Shown here piece by piece: positions 1-9,658 of a DNA stretch of 64,000 nt. The stretch lies in the NCBI GenBank assembly GCA_913047625.1, contig CAJWUJ010000001.1, forward strand, positions 1-64,000, read 5' to 3'. The first letter of the stretch is position 1. Each line of letters opens with the position of its first letter. Source of the DNA: an uncultured Dehalococcoidia bacterium (lineage in GTDB: Bacteria; Chloroflexota; Dehalococcoidia; Lucifugimonadales; CAJWUJ01). The notes under the pieces were generated by a model. The model was not told the DNA's origin and did not search any database. It saw nothing but the letters and a program-made list of their open reading frames with translations. A program made the position numbers and the translations under genes.

Positions 1-61
1 GATTCGAACCTGCGACCCGCTGCTTAGAAGGCAGCTGCTCTGTCCCCTGAGCTACTGGGAC
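1..61 (-). tRNA. tRNA-Arg(TCT), 3' end truncated by window edge
   Basis: Reverse complement reads GTCCCAG-TA-GCTC..GAGC D-arm, anticodon stem GCTGC-CTTCTAA-GCAGC (anticodon TCT), T-loop GGTTCGAATC. Confidence 0.9.
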
Positions 62-198
62 CGTCGGAAACTATAACAGTCATTCATAAGGTGGGTCAAA
101 CTTGGAGTTATACTAGAGAATCTTGATATCGTTGACTGTTTCGATGGCTATGACTACAATTATACAAGTCGATAATTGACGTATATTTAGAGGTTACC

Positions 199-1332
199 AT
201 GCGATTCACTTGCTTAAAAGAAAACTTAAATTCAGGTTTGGCGATTGTGAGTAGGGCTGTTGCTGGAAGAACAACACTACCTATTACCCAGAATATATTA
301 CTATCTGCAGGAGAAGGTCGCCTGAAACTGACGGCCACAAACCTTGAAATAGCTATTAGTACTTGGGTGGGTGGACAAGTTGATGAGGAAGGGGATTTGA
401 CTCTTCCTGCTCGGTTATTGATTGACCTAGTCAACACATTACCTGATGGATCTGTCGATTTAGTAACCGATTCGCGAAATCGTGGTCTCACTGTCAGATC
501 TGCTCGCTTTCAATCAACTGTACAAGGTACTGATGCCAGTGAATTTCCACCAATTCCAACAATCAAGGAATCAACGGTTGCTCAAATTTCCTCACAAGCA
601 ATAAAATCCGGCATTAACCAAGTAGCTTTTGCAGCAGCATCAGACGATAATCGTCCAGTATTGACCGGTGTCAAGCTTGAAATAGCACAAAACTCAATGA
701 TTATGGCGGCAGCAGACGGTTTTAGATTAGGTGTATATTACGGAAAATTAGTGGAAGATGCTTCTGATGTTATCGATGTCATTATTCCGGCCAAGTATCT
801 TATGGAATTAGCTCGTATTATTGGCGATACAGATGAGCCAGTCGAAATCTCTGTTACTCCCCAAAAGAATCAGTTGCAGTTCAAGTTTGGTGACGTCGAG
901 ATGACGACTCAACTTCTTTCAGGTACATTCCCTAATTATAGCCAACTCATACCTGTGGAATTCACTACGCGTGTTGAGGTTGACCTTAAGGAATTGCAAC
1001 AGGCTACTAAAATGGCTTCTATTTTTGCAAAAGACGGAAGTAATATTGTTAGGTTCCAGTTTGGAACTGAGTCTGGCTTAACTCAGGGAAAACTAACAAT
1101 TTCAGCTCGCACCGAAGAAGTGGGTGAAAATCGGGGTGAAATCGACGCAACTGTGGAGGGCGAAGGAGCAAAAATTGCCTTCAATAGCCGTTATCTTATG
1201 GATGTTTTTTCAGCAATTAATAGCCCGAGAGTCGCGTTGGAGATGACAGACCATTCTAGTCCTGGTGTTATTAAACCCGTAGGATCAGATCAGTCTGCAC
1301 ACGTCATTATGCCTATGTTCGTCCAGTGGTAG
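199..1332 (+). CDS. dnaN: DNA polymerase III subunit beta (sliding clamp)
   Basis: 377 aa; MRFTCLKENLNSGLAIVSRAVAGRTTLPITQNILL N-terminus and VIMPMFVQW C-terminus typical of DnaN. Confidence 0.95.
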   Translation: MRFTCLKENLNSGLAIVSRAVAGRTTLPITQNILLSAGEGRLKLTATNLEIAISTWVGGQVDEEGDLTLPARLLIDLVNTLPDGSVDLVTDSRNRGLTVRSARFQSTVQGTDASEFPPIPTIKESTVAQISSQAIKSGINQVAFAAASDDNRPVLTGVKLEIAQNSMIMAAADGFRLGVYYGKLVEDASDVIDVIIPAKYLMELARIIGDTDEPVEISVTPQKNQLQFKFGDVEMTTQLLSGTFPNYSQLIPVEFTTRVEVDLKELQQATKMASIFAKDGSNIVRFQFGTESGLTQGKLTISARTEEVGENRGEIDATVEGEGAKIAFNSRYLMDVFSAINSPRVALEMTDHSSPGVIKPVGSDQSAHVIMPMFVQW

Positions 1333-1429
1333 ACTGCGAATTCCTGAGACTGCAATCCTTAATCTTTCGTGATTATTCCCTGATCAGTTCCTTGTGTGTG
1401 GGTGATGATCCTTGTGTTTAGGATTTGTA

Positions 1430-1708
1430 CTATAATTTAACCGTGGATTCTTGCTTAAAGTGTCTGACAGCTTCTATTTTAACACCTCTAGATTCCCACT
1501 CTTTTAATACTTCAGGGGATTGTAAGAAATCATCAAATTTAGTGAAGTCTTCTCCTTCAAAGACTATCATTACAGTATTTGGGTACTCCTCACATCTGAA
1601 TATTTCCAAAATATTTGCTCCCAATTCCTTTAAGAGATCCTGACGGTTCATGAAGCGTGTGAACCAATAATCATAGTCTTCGACCTCAGTATAGAATGCT
1701 TTTTTCAA
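1430..1708 (-). CDS. Small hypothetical protein, possibly dimeric alpha/beta-barrel-like
   Basis: 92 aa intact ORF; no clear family motif. Confidence 0.55.
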   Translation of the reverse strand: MKKAFYTEVEDYDYWFTRFMNRQDLLKELGANILEIFRCEEYPNTVMIVFEGEDFTKFDDFLQSPEVLKEWESRGVKIEAVRHFKQESTVKL

Positions 1709-1847
1709 CGGTCAATCTCCTTTATTATCCTTAATACAGTAAGTATTTGCATACCTTCTGATGGATCTGTATGGGGTAGGTTCACAGAATAGCGGTATTT
1801 TGCAATCGTAGCAATATACAATTTGCTGACGTGGACTGAGGAAAAGA

Positions 1848-2687
1848 TTAAGTAGATCCTGATTGAGTCATCATGTGTTTTAAAGTGCTTGCCACTTGAG
1901 GAATCTTCTGGGCGATTAATTCCCGATCTAGCGACATAGCTATTGCAGGATAACCGGATCTGGTTACCATTGCAGGCAGTTTTTCAGAGTTTAGTAAATC
2001 GAGAGTCCATTGAACGGCATCTTTTACAACTGTTCTATCAATAAACATTCTCTCGTTGAGAAACAAGGGGCCATAGTGATAATGAGGGGATAGTCGAAAA
2101 CAGTCAAAGGTCATAATTTCAATAGGACCTTCTCGTAAATAACCTAGCAAATGAATTGCAGGCCCGCCATCTCCACCTTGTGCTCGTATTTCCAAGCCGA
2201 ATCCAATATTTCCAGCTTTAATGATAGGGTCTCCGTGGTTATGTTGGACAGTTCTTCTATTAGATTCCACCAAATCTTTCGCAGTAGAGGCAACTTTTTT
2301 TAGAGTAGATGCGACTATCTTCTTATTGAGGGATTTAGCTATAGCTGAAAATCCTGAGCGGACTAGCATGTCAGAAAGATTATTGTTTAATTGGTGCATT
2401 GACCAATTAATAGGGTTGTCTATAGTGTTTTTATCGATCATTATGCACGTATCCGTACCTGTAGGATCATAGTGATAATGCGGGTCCACCGGGAAGCAGT
2501 CAAAGCGTAAAAGATCTCTTTCCGTAGAACTGTCTTGCACCACAATTGATACTCCCTGTGTGGGATTCCAGCCACTTCTAGAACATGTATTGGGATCAGG
2601 GTTGGTATCTCCTGCATCAATATGACAGTAGAGTATCTTAAATTGGATATTGTCAGCTCTTATTGTAGTTTCGCTTTTTGATTGCAT
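1848..2687 (-). CDS. Uncharacterised protein made of two tandem copies of a domain with FDCF-x3-PHYHY motif
   Basis: Internal repeat: RFDCFPVDPHYHY...ARSGFSAIAKSLNKKIVASTLKKVAST-like half followed by TFDCFRLSPHYHY...TRSGYPAIAMSLDRELIAQKIPQVAST half. Confidence 0.7.
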   Translation of the reverse strand: MQSKSETTIRADNIQFKILYCHIDAGDTNPDPNTCSRSGWNPTQGVSIVVQDSSTERDLLRFDCFPVDPHYHYDPTGTDTCIMIDKNTIDNPINWSMHQLNNNLSDMLVRSGFSAIAKSLNKKIVASTLKKVASTAKDLVESNRRTVQHNHGDPIIKAGNIGFGLEIRAQGGDGGPAIHLLGYLREGPIEIMTFDCFRLSPHYHYGPLFLNERMFIDRTVVKDAVQWTLDLLNSEKLPAMVTRSGYPAIAMSLDRELIAQKIPQVASTLKHMMTQSGST

Positions 2688-2829
2688 AACTACCTCTTGC
2701 CTCCAAAAAAATATCTTTGGTCCAGTATACTACTGGTATAGTACCAGAGACTTTGTTTTTGTAAAATTCTTTGGTAAGCTGAGCGCCTGTACTTGGCAAA
2801 CCGGTGACTTATCTGTAAAGGAGCTAACG

Positions 2830-3981
2830 ATGGCAAAGAATGGTTACAAGATGATTGATGCAGAACTTCATGTGATGGAGCCTGTTGATTTGTGGGATAA
2901 ATATATAGCTGATGAGTTCAAGGATCGTGCTCCTAAGAGATTACAGGAAGGGCAGTGGGATTTACGTACTATGGTGGAAGGTGTGATGATGGCGACGATG
3001 CCGGAGGCAGGACCTCATTCCGAACCAGGTCGTATTAAGCCTGATGGGCAATTTAAATCAGAAGACGATGTTTTAGGTGCTCGATACAAAGATGATATTG
3101 CCCGTAACTTTGATCCGGAATCCTTGGTTATTGCGATGAGAAAAGAGGGTCTTGACCTCGCAGTTCTTTTCCCCACTTCAGGCATGTTTGTTACAGCAAA
3201 GAATGGGATGGATCCCAGGTTTGCAGCTGCTGCATGTGAGGCGTACAACAACTGGCTGTATGATTATATGCAGGCTGCTGATCCTAGTATTACGTTCGGT
3301 GCAGGGATAGTATCCCCACATGATGTGGAAAGTGCAGTGATTGAGACACGTCGATGTGTTGAAAAACTTGGATTTAAGGCCATTATGCTTCGACCCAATA
3401 TGTATAATAATACGCCATGGCATAATGGGTATTACGATCCTCTGTGGAAAGAATGTGAAGACCTTGGTATAGCAGCGACTTTCCACGAAACGACCGGTCA
3501 TCGCTTGCCTGCTTTAGGACAAGATCGATTTCCTTCGCAAGTTGGTATTGCTCATGTTGCCAGCCATTCTGGGGAGCAGATGATGGCATGTTTGGATATC
3601 ATAATGGGGGGTGTGATGGAGCGCTTTCCAAAACTTCAGTTTGCTTTTCTCGAAGGGCAGTGCGGATGGCTACCGTTCTGGCTTGGTCGAATGGATGAGC
3701 ACTACGAGTGGCGTGAGCCCTATGGTGAAATGGATCATCTGAAGATGGAACCTAGTGAATATTTTCGGAGACAGGGATATGCAGCGGTTGAAGCTGATGA
3801 GGAGTTTGTGAGTCATGTAGTGGATGCTTTTGGTGATGATAATTTACTCACTACTACAGACTATCCTCATGCAGATTCGAAGTTTCCCCACGCAACAGAT
3901 ACCTTTTTGGGATTGCCAATGCCTGATGCAAGTAAGAAGAAGATACTCTGGGATAATCCTACACGTTTGTATTCTCTTTAA
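2830..3981 (+). CDS. Amidohydrolase family 2 (ACMSD/decarboxylase-like), paralog 1
   Basis: ExH motif (AELHVMEP), TFHETTGHR, TTDYPHADSKFPH. The listed ORF starts at 2650, but homology to the paralogs at 61970 and 63149 (MAKNGYKMIDAELHVMEP) places the start at 2830. Confidence 0.9.
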   Translation: MAKNGYKMIDAELHVMEPVDLWDKYIADEFKDRAPKRLQEGQWDLRTMVEGVMMATMPEAGPHSEPGRIKPDGQFKSEDDVLGARYKDDIARNFDPESLVIAMRKEGLDLAVLFPTSGMFVTAKNGMDPRFAAAACEAYNNWLYDYMQAADPSITFGAGIVSPHDVESAVIETRRCVEKLGFKAIMLRPNMYNNTPWHNGYYDPLWKECEDLGIAATFHETTGHRLPALGQDRFPSQVGIAHVASHSGEQMMACLDIIMGGVMERFPKLQFAFLEGQCGWLPFWLGRMDEHYEWREPYGEMDHLKMEPSEYFRRQGYAAVEADEEFVSHVVDAFGDDNLLTTTDYPHADSKFPHATDTFLGLPMPDASKKKILWDNPTRLYSL

Positions 3982-3999
3982 AGTAGGAATTAGGCTTCT

Positions 4000-4635
4000 T
4001 TGGATACACCTCTTTTCTTTGCTAGTAGATCTAGGTTATATGCTTTCCTATACAACTTTAGATTTTACGGTAGGCTATCTCGGGCACTTGTTCAACACAG
4101 AAAGACGACAGCAGGCTTAGCTACAGGTAAGATCTTGGAATTGGGTCCTGGTACAGGTGCTAATTTAAGGTACTATAGAAAATCTGTTGAAGTAATACTA
4201 CTTGAAATCAACCCTTACATGATTAAGTCGTTGGTTAAGAAGTTGCCAGTTTCGGATTATCACTCTTCTGCTATTCGCGGTACTGCAGAAACATTACCAT
4301 TCAAAGACTGCGTGTTCGACTCGGTCGTAGTTACTTTAGCATTAGCTTCTATGGATCGATTAAACTTTGCTTTATTAGAAATATTGAGAGTGATGAAGAA
4401 AAATGGAAATCTTTATTTTCTTGAACACGTGAATGCACCTGATAAAAGGATACGTTTCTTGCAAAAGAGTATCGGTAAACTGTGGGGTTTTATGACGTGT
4501 GGGGATAAACTGAACTGTAATATAACTGAGGCTATTCATACTGTTGGCTTTGATCATATCAATAGTAATGACATCATCATTGAGGGTGCCTTCCCTTTTA
4601 CAAAGCATGCGGTAATAGGATCTGCTCGTAAGTAA
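4000..4635 (+). CDS. Class I SAM-dependent methyltransferase (METTL7-like)
   Basis: 211 aa; ILELGPGTGANLRYY SAM-binding motif and later DSVVVTLALASMDR. Confidence 0.85.
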   Translation: MDTPLFFASRSRLYAFLYNFRFYGRLSRALVQHRKTTAGLATGKILELGPGTGANLRYYRKSVEVILLEINPYMIKSLVKKLPVSDYHSSAIRGTAETLPFKDCVFDSVVVTLALASMDRLNFALLEILRVMKKNGNLYFLEHVNAPDKRIRFLQKSIGKLWGFMTCGDKLNCNITEAIHTVGFDHINSNDIIIEGAFPFTKHAVIGSARK

Positions 4636-4663
4636 TTAACTGTGCTGAATCTAATTAAAACCC

Positions 4664-4693
4664 TTGGATCTTGTTTCTCTAATTTGGTATACT
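4664..4693 (+). promoter_or_regulatory. Putative sigma-70-type promoter upstream of CADD-like gene
   Basis: TTGGAT, 18 nt spacer, TATACT. Confidence 0.4.
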
Positions 4694-4759
4694 AATATAC
4701 ATACCTTTTTATGTGGCGAAGTATGGTAAGTAGCCTAGGAATAAAGTCAAAGGAGAGAT

Positions 4760-5455
4760 ATGTTTCAGAGTACTAAACCATTAGATAGGAAGTCGTTTTT
4801 ACGGGAATTAGATTCAAATATTGCTAAGCGAGCTATGCTGACACATCCTTTTTATCAGGCATGGAATGAAGGTAAGCTTACGCTAGACATACTCGCTGAG
4901 TATTCCAAGCAATACTATGCTCAGGTTAAGGCTTTTCCGGGATATGTGGGTGCGGTTATTGCTCAATGCGAAGATGTTAAGACCCAACAGATGCTCCTCG
5001 AGAATTTGCAAGAAGAACTTGAAGGACCTGATAATCACCCAGAGTTGTGGCTGCGATTTGGCGAGTCTGTCGGAGCTGACCGAGAAGCAGTGAAAACTGC
5101 TGATTTACTGCCGTCGACTGTTGAATCAGTGGAGATCCTTAGAGATTTATCCTCTTCATCAGATTATAGGGTTGGTATATCAGCCTTGTATGCATACGAG
5201 TCTCAGATCCCTGCTGTAGCTGAAACTAAGCGGTTAGGCCTTCAGAATTTATATGGGATTAAACAAACACGAGCCTTGGAATTTTTCAGTGTGCATGAAG
5301 TTGCTGATTTAAGTCACCGACAAGTGGAGAAATCGATTTTGGGACGGAATTGCCTAGATCCTAAAAGCCAACGTGAAGCATTGGCATCGGCTTCAAGAGC
5401 TTCGGAGGCCCTTTGGACATTTCTTGATGGCATGCATGCGGAATATATCGCCTGA
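4760..5455 (+). CDS. CADD family / PqqC-TenA-like heme-oxygenase-fold protein
   Basis: 231 aa; LTHPFYQAWNEGKL, EYSKQYYAQVKAFPGYVGAV, LLENLQEELEG, ALYAYESQIPAVAETKRLGL, FFSVHEVADLSH, characteristic of the CADD/PqqC-like family. Confidence 0.85.
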   Translation: MFQSTKPLDRKSFLRELDSNIAKRAMLTHPFYQAWNEGKLTLDILAEYSKQYYAQVKAFPGYVGAVIAQCEDVKTQQMLLENLQEELEGPDNHPELWLRFGESVGADREAVKTADLLPSTVESVEILRDLSSSSDYRVGISALYAYESQIPAVAETKRLGLQNLYGIKQTRALEFFSVHEVADLSHRQVEKSILGRNCLDPKSQREALASASRASEALWTFLDGMHAEYIA

Positions 5456-5526
5456 ACTTCTTGGTTAAACAACCTATTGCCGTACTACTAGTTTAATTAA
5501 TAAGGTCTACTGGATGGTACAGGAGT

Positions 5527-6510
5527 TCAATTTTCAGTGTTATTCTTTTCGGTAATGGCTAGTACTGTTTGTACGGATACACCTAGTGCGTAAGCTATGA
5601 ATACTGAAGCTGTTTGACTAGGTACTGATACGTTAGTTAACCAATTATTGATTGTGTTAATGTCTATGTTTGTTATGGTTGCGAGATCATTAGGACTGAG
5701 ACCAGTGCGAATCATTTGATCTTTTAACCAGCTGGAAAATTCAGCCCTGTGCTCTTGATAAATAGCCTTGTGTTTTTTGTCCGATCTGCGCATATGTTTT
5801 GCTGAAATTGCGACAAATAATTTCATGCTTACTAACCCTGCGATAAAGCCTCCAATATGTGCCCAATATGCAATAGCACTTCCTCCCAAAGCACTCGATG
5901 ATCCAAGACCGTGATAAATTTGCATGAGAAACCAAATACCTAACAGTACTTTGGCTGGAATTTTCATAAATGTAATGAAAATGAACCAGACAATCGTTCT
6001 AATTTGGCTATTGGGATACAAAAGAATGTAAGCTCCCATAACTCCCGATATAGCACCACTTGCTCCAATCATAGGCACAGTAGATTGAGGATTAAACATT
6101 ATCTGGAATAGGGCTGCTGCTACTCCACAAAGTAGGTAAAAAACAAGGTACTTTACGTGACCTAGATAATCCTCAATGTTGTCACCAAATACCCATAGAA
6201 AGAGCATATTTCCTGCAAAGTGGAAGAATCCTCCGTGGAGAAACATGGAACTAAAAATAGTGGCCCAAGTTGGAATAGGAGACGTGCAATCTATTATTTG
6301 GTTATATCCTGCTAGGATTTCACCTTCGCAGAGAGTACCTGAAGTGATTTCAAACGGGATCAACCCGTATCTCATAATGAACTCGAAATCTTGTACTGCA
6401 TTAAACGCGAGAAACTGGACTGCAAATATCAAGATATTGATAATAATCAATGCCACGTTCACATAGGGGGTCGTATTTCTTTGTAGATCAGGATCTGAAA
6501 GGGGGATCAT
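5527..6510 (-). CDS. Rhomboid family intramembrane serine protease with C-terminal XRE-like HTH domain
   Basis: GASGAISGVMGAY (catalytic GxSG) and WAHIGGFIAGL (catalytic His); the C-terminus FSSWLKDQMIRTGLSPNDLATITNIDINTINNWL..PSQTASVFIAYALGVSVQTVL has the XRE HTH pattern. Confidence 0.88.
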   Translation of the reverse strand: MIPLSDPDLQRNTTPYVNVALIIINILIFAVQFLAFNAVQDFEFIMRYGLIPFEITSGTLCEGEILAGYNQIIDCTSPIPTWATIFSSMFLHGGFFHFAGNMLFLWVFGDNIEDYLGHVKYLVFYLLCGVAAALFQIMFNPQSTVPMIGASGAISGVMGAYILLYPNSQIRTIVWFIFITFMKIPAKVLLGIWFLMQIYHGLGSSSALGGSAIAYWAHIGGFIAGLVSMKLFVAISAKHMRRSDKKHKAIYQEHRAEFSSWLKDQMIRTGLSPNDLATITNIDINTINNWLTNVSVPSQTASVFIAYALGVSVQTVLAITEKNNTEN

Positions 6511-8381
6511 TTACTTTTCCGATATGTGTGGTTCACACTAGAAGAACTCACACGGAGATGTTGTTTAATCAGTTTTGCTAATTGTATGTTTATACCAGGG
6601 ATTGAAGCTATCTCTTCTACTTCAGATCCCCTAATATTTTGGATACTACTAAACTTCTCCATTAGATGTTTCTTTTTTATACTACCAATGCCCGGGATTG
6701 TATCTAGAGCAGAATATACGGAGCGCTTGCTCCTCTTTAATCGATGGAAAGTGATGGCAAAACGATGTGCTTCATCCCTTATCCTCTGTATAAGGTGCAT
6801 TTCTGGTGACTCATGTGCAAGATTTATTGGGGCAGGATTATCTGGGATAAAGACTTGCTCTTCTCTTTTTGCTATGCTGGCTAATGGAATCTGGGTCAAT
6901 CCCATATCTTCCAAAACTTGGATACCTGCGGACAGATGTCCTTTGCCTCCATCAATAAGTATAAGATCTGGGATTTGTCCAAAACTAGACTCACGGGATT
7001 CCCTGATAATGTAATTTAATCGCCTGTGCAATACTTCCTTCATCATTGCGTAGTCGTTGGGTTGATCAATCGATTTGATCGTAAATTTTCTGTAGTGAGG
7101 TTTATGAGGCTTTCCGCCAATAAAGACAACCATGCTTCCTACCGAGTCAGTTCCTTGGATATTTGAGATATCAAAACACTCAATTCGATTTGGTGTTTTT
7201 TGGAGATTTAGTAAGTGGCTAATACTTTGAAGAGTTTCTATATGGGTATGAGCGTTAGAATTGGATTGAAATTTAAGTTTCTTTAGTCCATAGCTAGCGT
7301 TGGTGTTAGCTAGTCGTAGAAGTTTTAATCGTTTACCTCTTTTAGGAACGTTCAATTTCACTTTTCTTTTGGCCACGGTTGCTAACCAGCTTGATACAGT
7401 TTCTAAGTCAGGAATAGGTGCCTGAGAAAGGATCAAGTGAGGTATCTGGGGTGATTTATCATAAAATTGCTTTATGAAACTGGCTAGAATTGAACCCGTA
7501 TCTTCATTATTAATCTTAACCATTTGGAAATTGTCACGTCCTGTAACTGTTCCATATCGTACATGTAGAACTTCTACCCACGCGATACTATTATCAATTG
7601 CTAATCCCAGTACATCTATATTTTCTTTATTTTTTGAAACGGTTGTCTGCGTTTCAGTAATGTGGGTAATTGATCGGATTTGATCCCGAAGTCTGGCTGC
7701 TTTTTCATATTCCATTGACTGTGATGCTGAATTCATACTGTTTTTTAAACTTTTGGTGACATCTTTGGTATTACCGTTTAAGAAGTTAATAAGTTGATTG
7801 ATAATCTCGTGATACTGCGCCGATGAAACTTCTCCAGTGCAAGGTGCAGCACACCTGTTAATATAGAACTCTAAGCAAGGTCTGGCGTCTGTACCTGTAA
7901 TGGTTTTTGAACAGGTACGATACGGGAATAACCTATTCAGAAGATTCATTGTTTGTCTTATAGACTTGACGTTGGTATAAGGTCCAAAATACTGTGCAGA
8001 GTCTTTGAGCCGTTCTCTAGTAATGTGTGGTTTAGGGAAGTCTTCCTTAAGATTTATTTTTATGTATGGATACGTTTTATCGTCTTTAAGTCTAATGTTG
8101 TAGTGGGGCTTATAACGTTTAATGTAAGTATTTTCCAGCATCAGTGCCTCTGTTTCTGAACCAGTTACTACATAATCAAAGTCAGACACTCTTTTTATGA
8201 GATGCTTCTGCTTTCCCACTAGTTTCGCGGGCGAGGAAAAATAATGTCGCAGCCTTGTTTTAAGACTAGAAGCTTTTCCAACATAAAGGATGGCATCAGC
8301 GGGGTCTTTTAAAAGATAAACTCCAGGCTTATCAGGGGTGACTTGTAACTTTTGGATCCGTTCTTCCCAAGTCATTGGCAC
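6507..8381 (-). CDS. uvrC: Excinuclease ABC subunit C
   Basis: 624 aa; GIY-YIG (PGVYLLKDPADAILYVGKA), RIECFDISNIQGTDSVGSMVVF, LILIDGGKGHLSAG, C-terminal HhH. Confidence 0.97.
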   Translation of the reverse strand: MPMTWEERIQKLQVTPDKPGVYLLKDPADAILYVGKASSLKTRLRHYFSSPAKLVGKQKHLIKRVSDFDYVVTGSETEALMLENTYIKRYKPHYNIRLKDDKTYPYIKINLKEDFPKPHITRERLKDSAQYFGPYTNVKSIRQTMNLLNRLFPYRTCSKTITGTDARPCLEFYINRCAAPCTGEVSSAQYHEIINQLINFLNGNTKDVTKSLKNSMNSASQSMEYEKAARLRDQIRSITHITETQTTVSKNKENIDVLGLAIDNSIAWVEVLHVRYGTVTGRDNFQMVKINNEDTGSILASFIKQFYDKSPQIPHLILSQAPIPDLETVSSWLATVAKRKVKLNVPKRGKRLKLLRLANTNASYGLKKLKFQSNSNAHTHIETLQSISHLLNLQKTPNRIECFDISNIQGTDSVGSMVVFIGGKPHKPHYRKFTIKSIDQPNDYAMMKEVLHRRLNYIIRESRESSFGQIPDLILIDGGKGHLSAGIQVLEDMGLTQIPLASIAKREEQVFIPDNPAPINLAHESPEMHLIQRIRDEAHRFAITFHRLKRSKRSVYSALDTIPGIGSIKKKHLMEKFSSIQNIRGSEVEEIASIPGINIQLAKLIKQHLRVSSSSVNHTYRKSK

Positions 8382-8425
8382 TCACCATAGGTATCCATTC
8401 GATTTTGGGTACTCCGAGGTGCTGT

Positions 8426-8794
8426 CTAAATAACAGCCGAAAACACGAATAATAAACCTACAATAGCAGCACTGATCGTAGCAATTCTAGTTAGTTCAGC
8501 TCTAACATACCGTTCTGGTTCGACACGAACTAACTTTTTGGATTTCTTGGCCGCTGTTTGAGGTTTTGGGGTCAAAGATGGTTCGGCTGTTGGTTTTTGC
8601 GACGCCTGTGGTTTGTCGTGTTCCGTTGGTTTTGTCTCCGACTGGCTTTCTTCCGTTTCCGTTGTTGCTTTGTTCAAAGCAGTTAAGTTTTGCTTAACTA
8701 TCGTAGAAACTGCTGCCTTAGCACCATCTTTTCTTTTTTTCCGGCTCTGGATGCTTGATTGCCTAGCTGCTGTTCGTTTAGATTTTGAGGGCAT
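8426..8794 (-). CDS. Hypothetical Lys/Thr/Glu-rich protein with single C-terminal transmembrane helix
   Basis: 122 aa; low-complexity charged N-terminus, C-terminal IATISAAIVGLLFVFSAVI. Confidence 0.6.
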   Translation of the reverse strand: MPSKSKRTAARQSSIQSRKKRKDGAKAAVSTIVKQNLTALNKATTETEESQSETKPTEHDKPQASQKPTAEPSLTPKPQTAAKKSKKLVRVEPERYVRAELTRIATISAAIVGLLFVFSAVI

Positions 8795-8817
8795 AATACT
8801 CTTCTTATGATTTTAGT

Positions 8818-9522
8818 TTAAGGAATACTTTGTGAACGCACATAGGACTCAATCAGTTTTGCTGCATCTTGCATTGACATTATGCCTGTGTTGATTATGG
8901 CATGGTAGTCATGCGGATTGGGATGTGTTGTTCCAAAATGTTTCTTAAAATAGTGTACCCTAGCATTGTCAACCTGTCTAATATATTTTTCGGCTTCTTC
9001 CTGATTGAGTTGTTCTCGTTCCATCACAACCGGAATTCTAAACTCAATGGGTGCTGAGACCCCTATGTGTAAACTATTTGGAGTATCTTTCAGTATTATA
9101 TTGGCTCCTCGTCCAATTATTACCAAATTGGGTTGTTCCGCCGCAATGCTTTCAATTACTTCTCGGGTTACATCCCAAAATATTGAGTCTTCGATTTCGT
9201 CTTGAGGCGTCACTTCTGCGTGAATGTCAGGATACTCTTTGCCTATCAAAGCTTCAAATCCTGGGCCGACATAAGGATCTCCTCCTATGCCTGAGGCTGC
9301 TGATCTTTCAAATGCTTTTGATAAAATAGTACCGAGCTTACTTAGAAATGAACTGGGATTTTGCTCTTTCTTTTCTAGGACTTCGATGTCAGTACCAATT
9401 TTCTCGGCGCTCATCTTCATGATCATCCGATCAATGTAGTCCAGTCCCATGGACTGGGCAACTAACGATCCTATTTCTTGAGAACCGCCTCCACATAGTC
9501 CGTTAAGTGTGATTATTGGCAT
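8818..9522 (-). CDS. Cytidylate kinase-like family protein
   Basis: MPIITLNGLCGGGSQEIGSLVAQSMGLDYIDR P-loop-like N-terminus; IIGRGANIIL; typical of the cytidylate-kinase-like family. Confidence 0.85.
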   Translation of the reverse strand: MPIITLNGLCGGGSQEIGSLVAQSMGLDYIDRMIMKMSAEKIGTDIEVLEKKEQNPSSFLSKLGTILSKAFERSAASGIGGDPYVGPGFEALIGKEYPDIHAEVTPQDEIEDSIFWDVTREVIESIAAEQPNLVIIGRGANIILKDTPNSLHIGVSAPIEFRIPVVMEREQLNQEEAEKYIRQVDNARVHYFKKHFGTTHPNPHDYHAIINTGIMSMQDAAKLIESYVRSQSIP

Positions 9523-9658
9523 ATTTACTTACCTCCCTGATAAGTGTGTAGTTATGTCAAAGAATTCGGGAGAAGATTTAATTGTTATTCCCGGTTCATC
9601 AGGCACGTGATTAGGTTTAATCTATTTGACGTCTGTATTATTGATTACAGATGACACT

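Noticed and set aside
2650-2829. 60-codon N-terminal extension of the first amidohydrolase ORF
   Set aside because: Paralogs at 61970 and 63149 start at M(A/S)KNGYKM; the extension overlaps the divergent gene's start and is not conserved.
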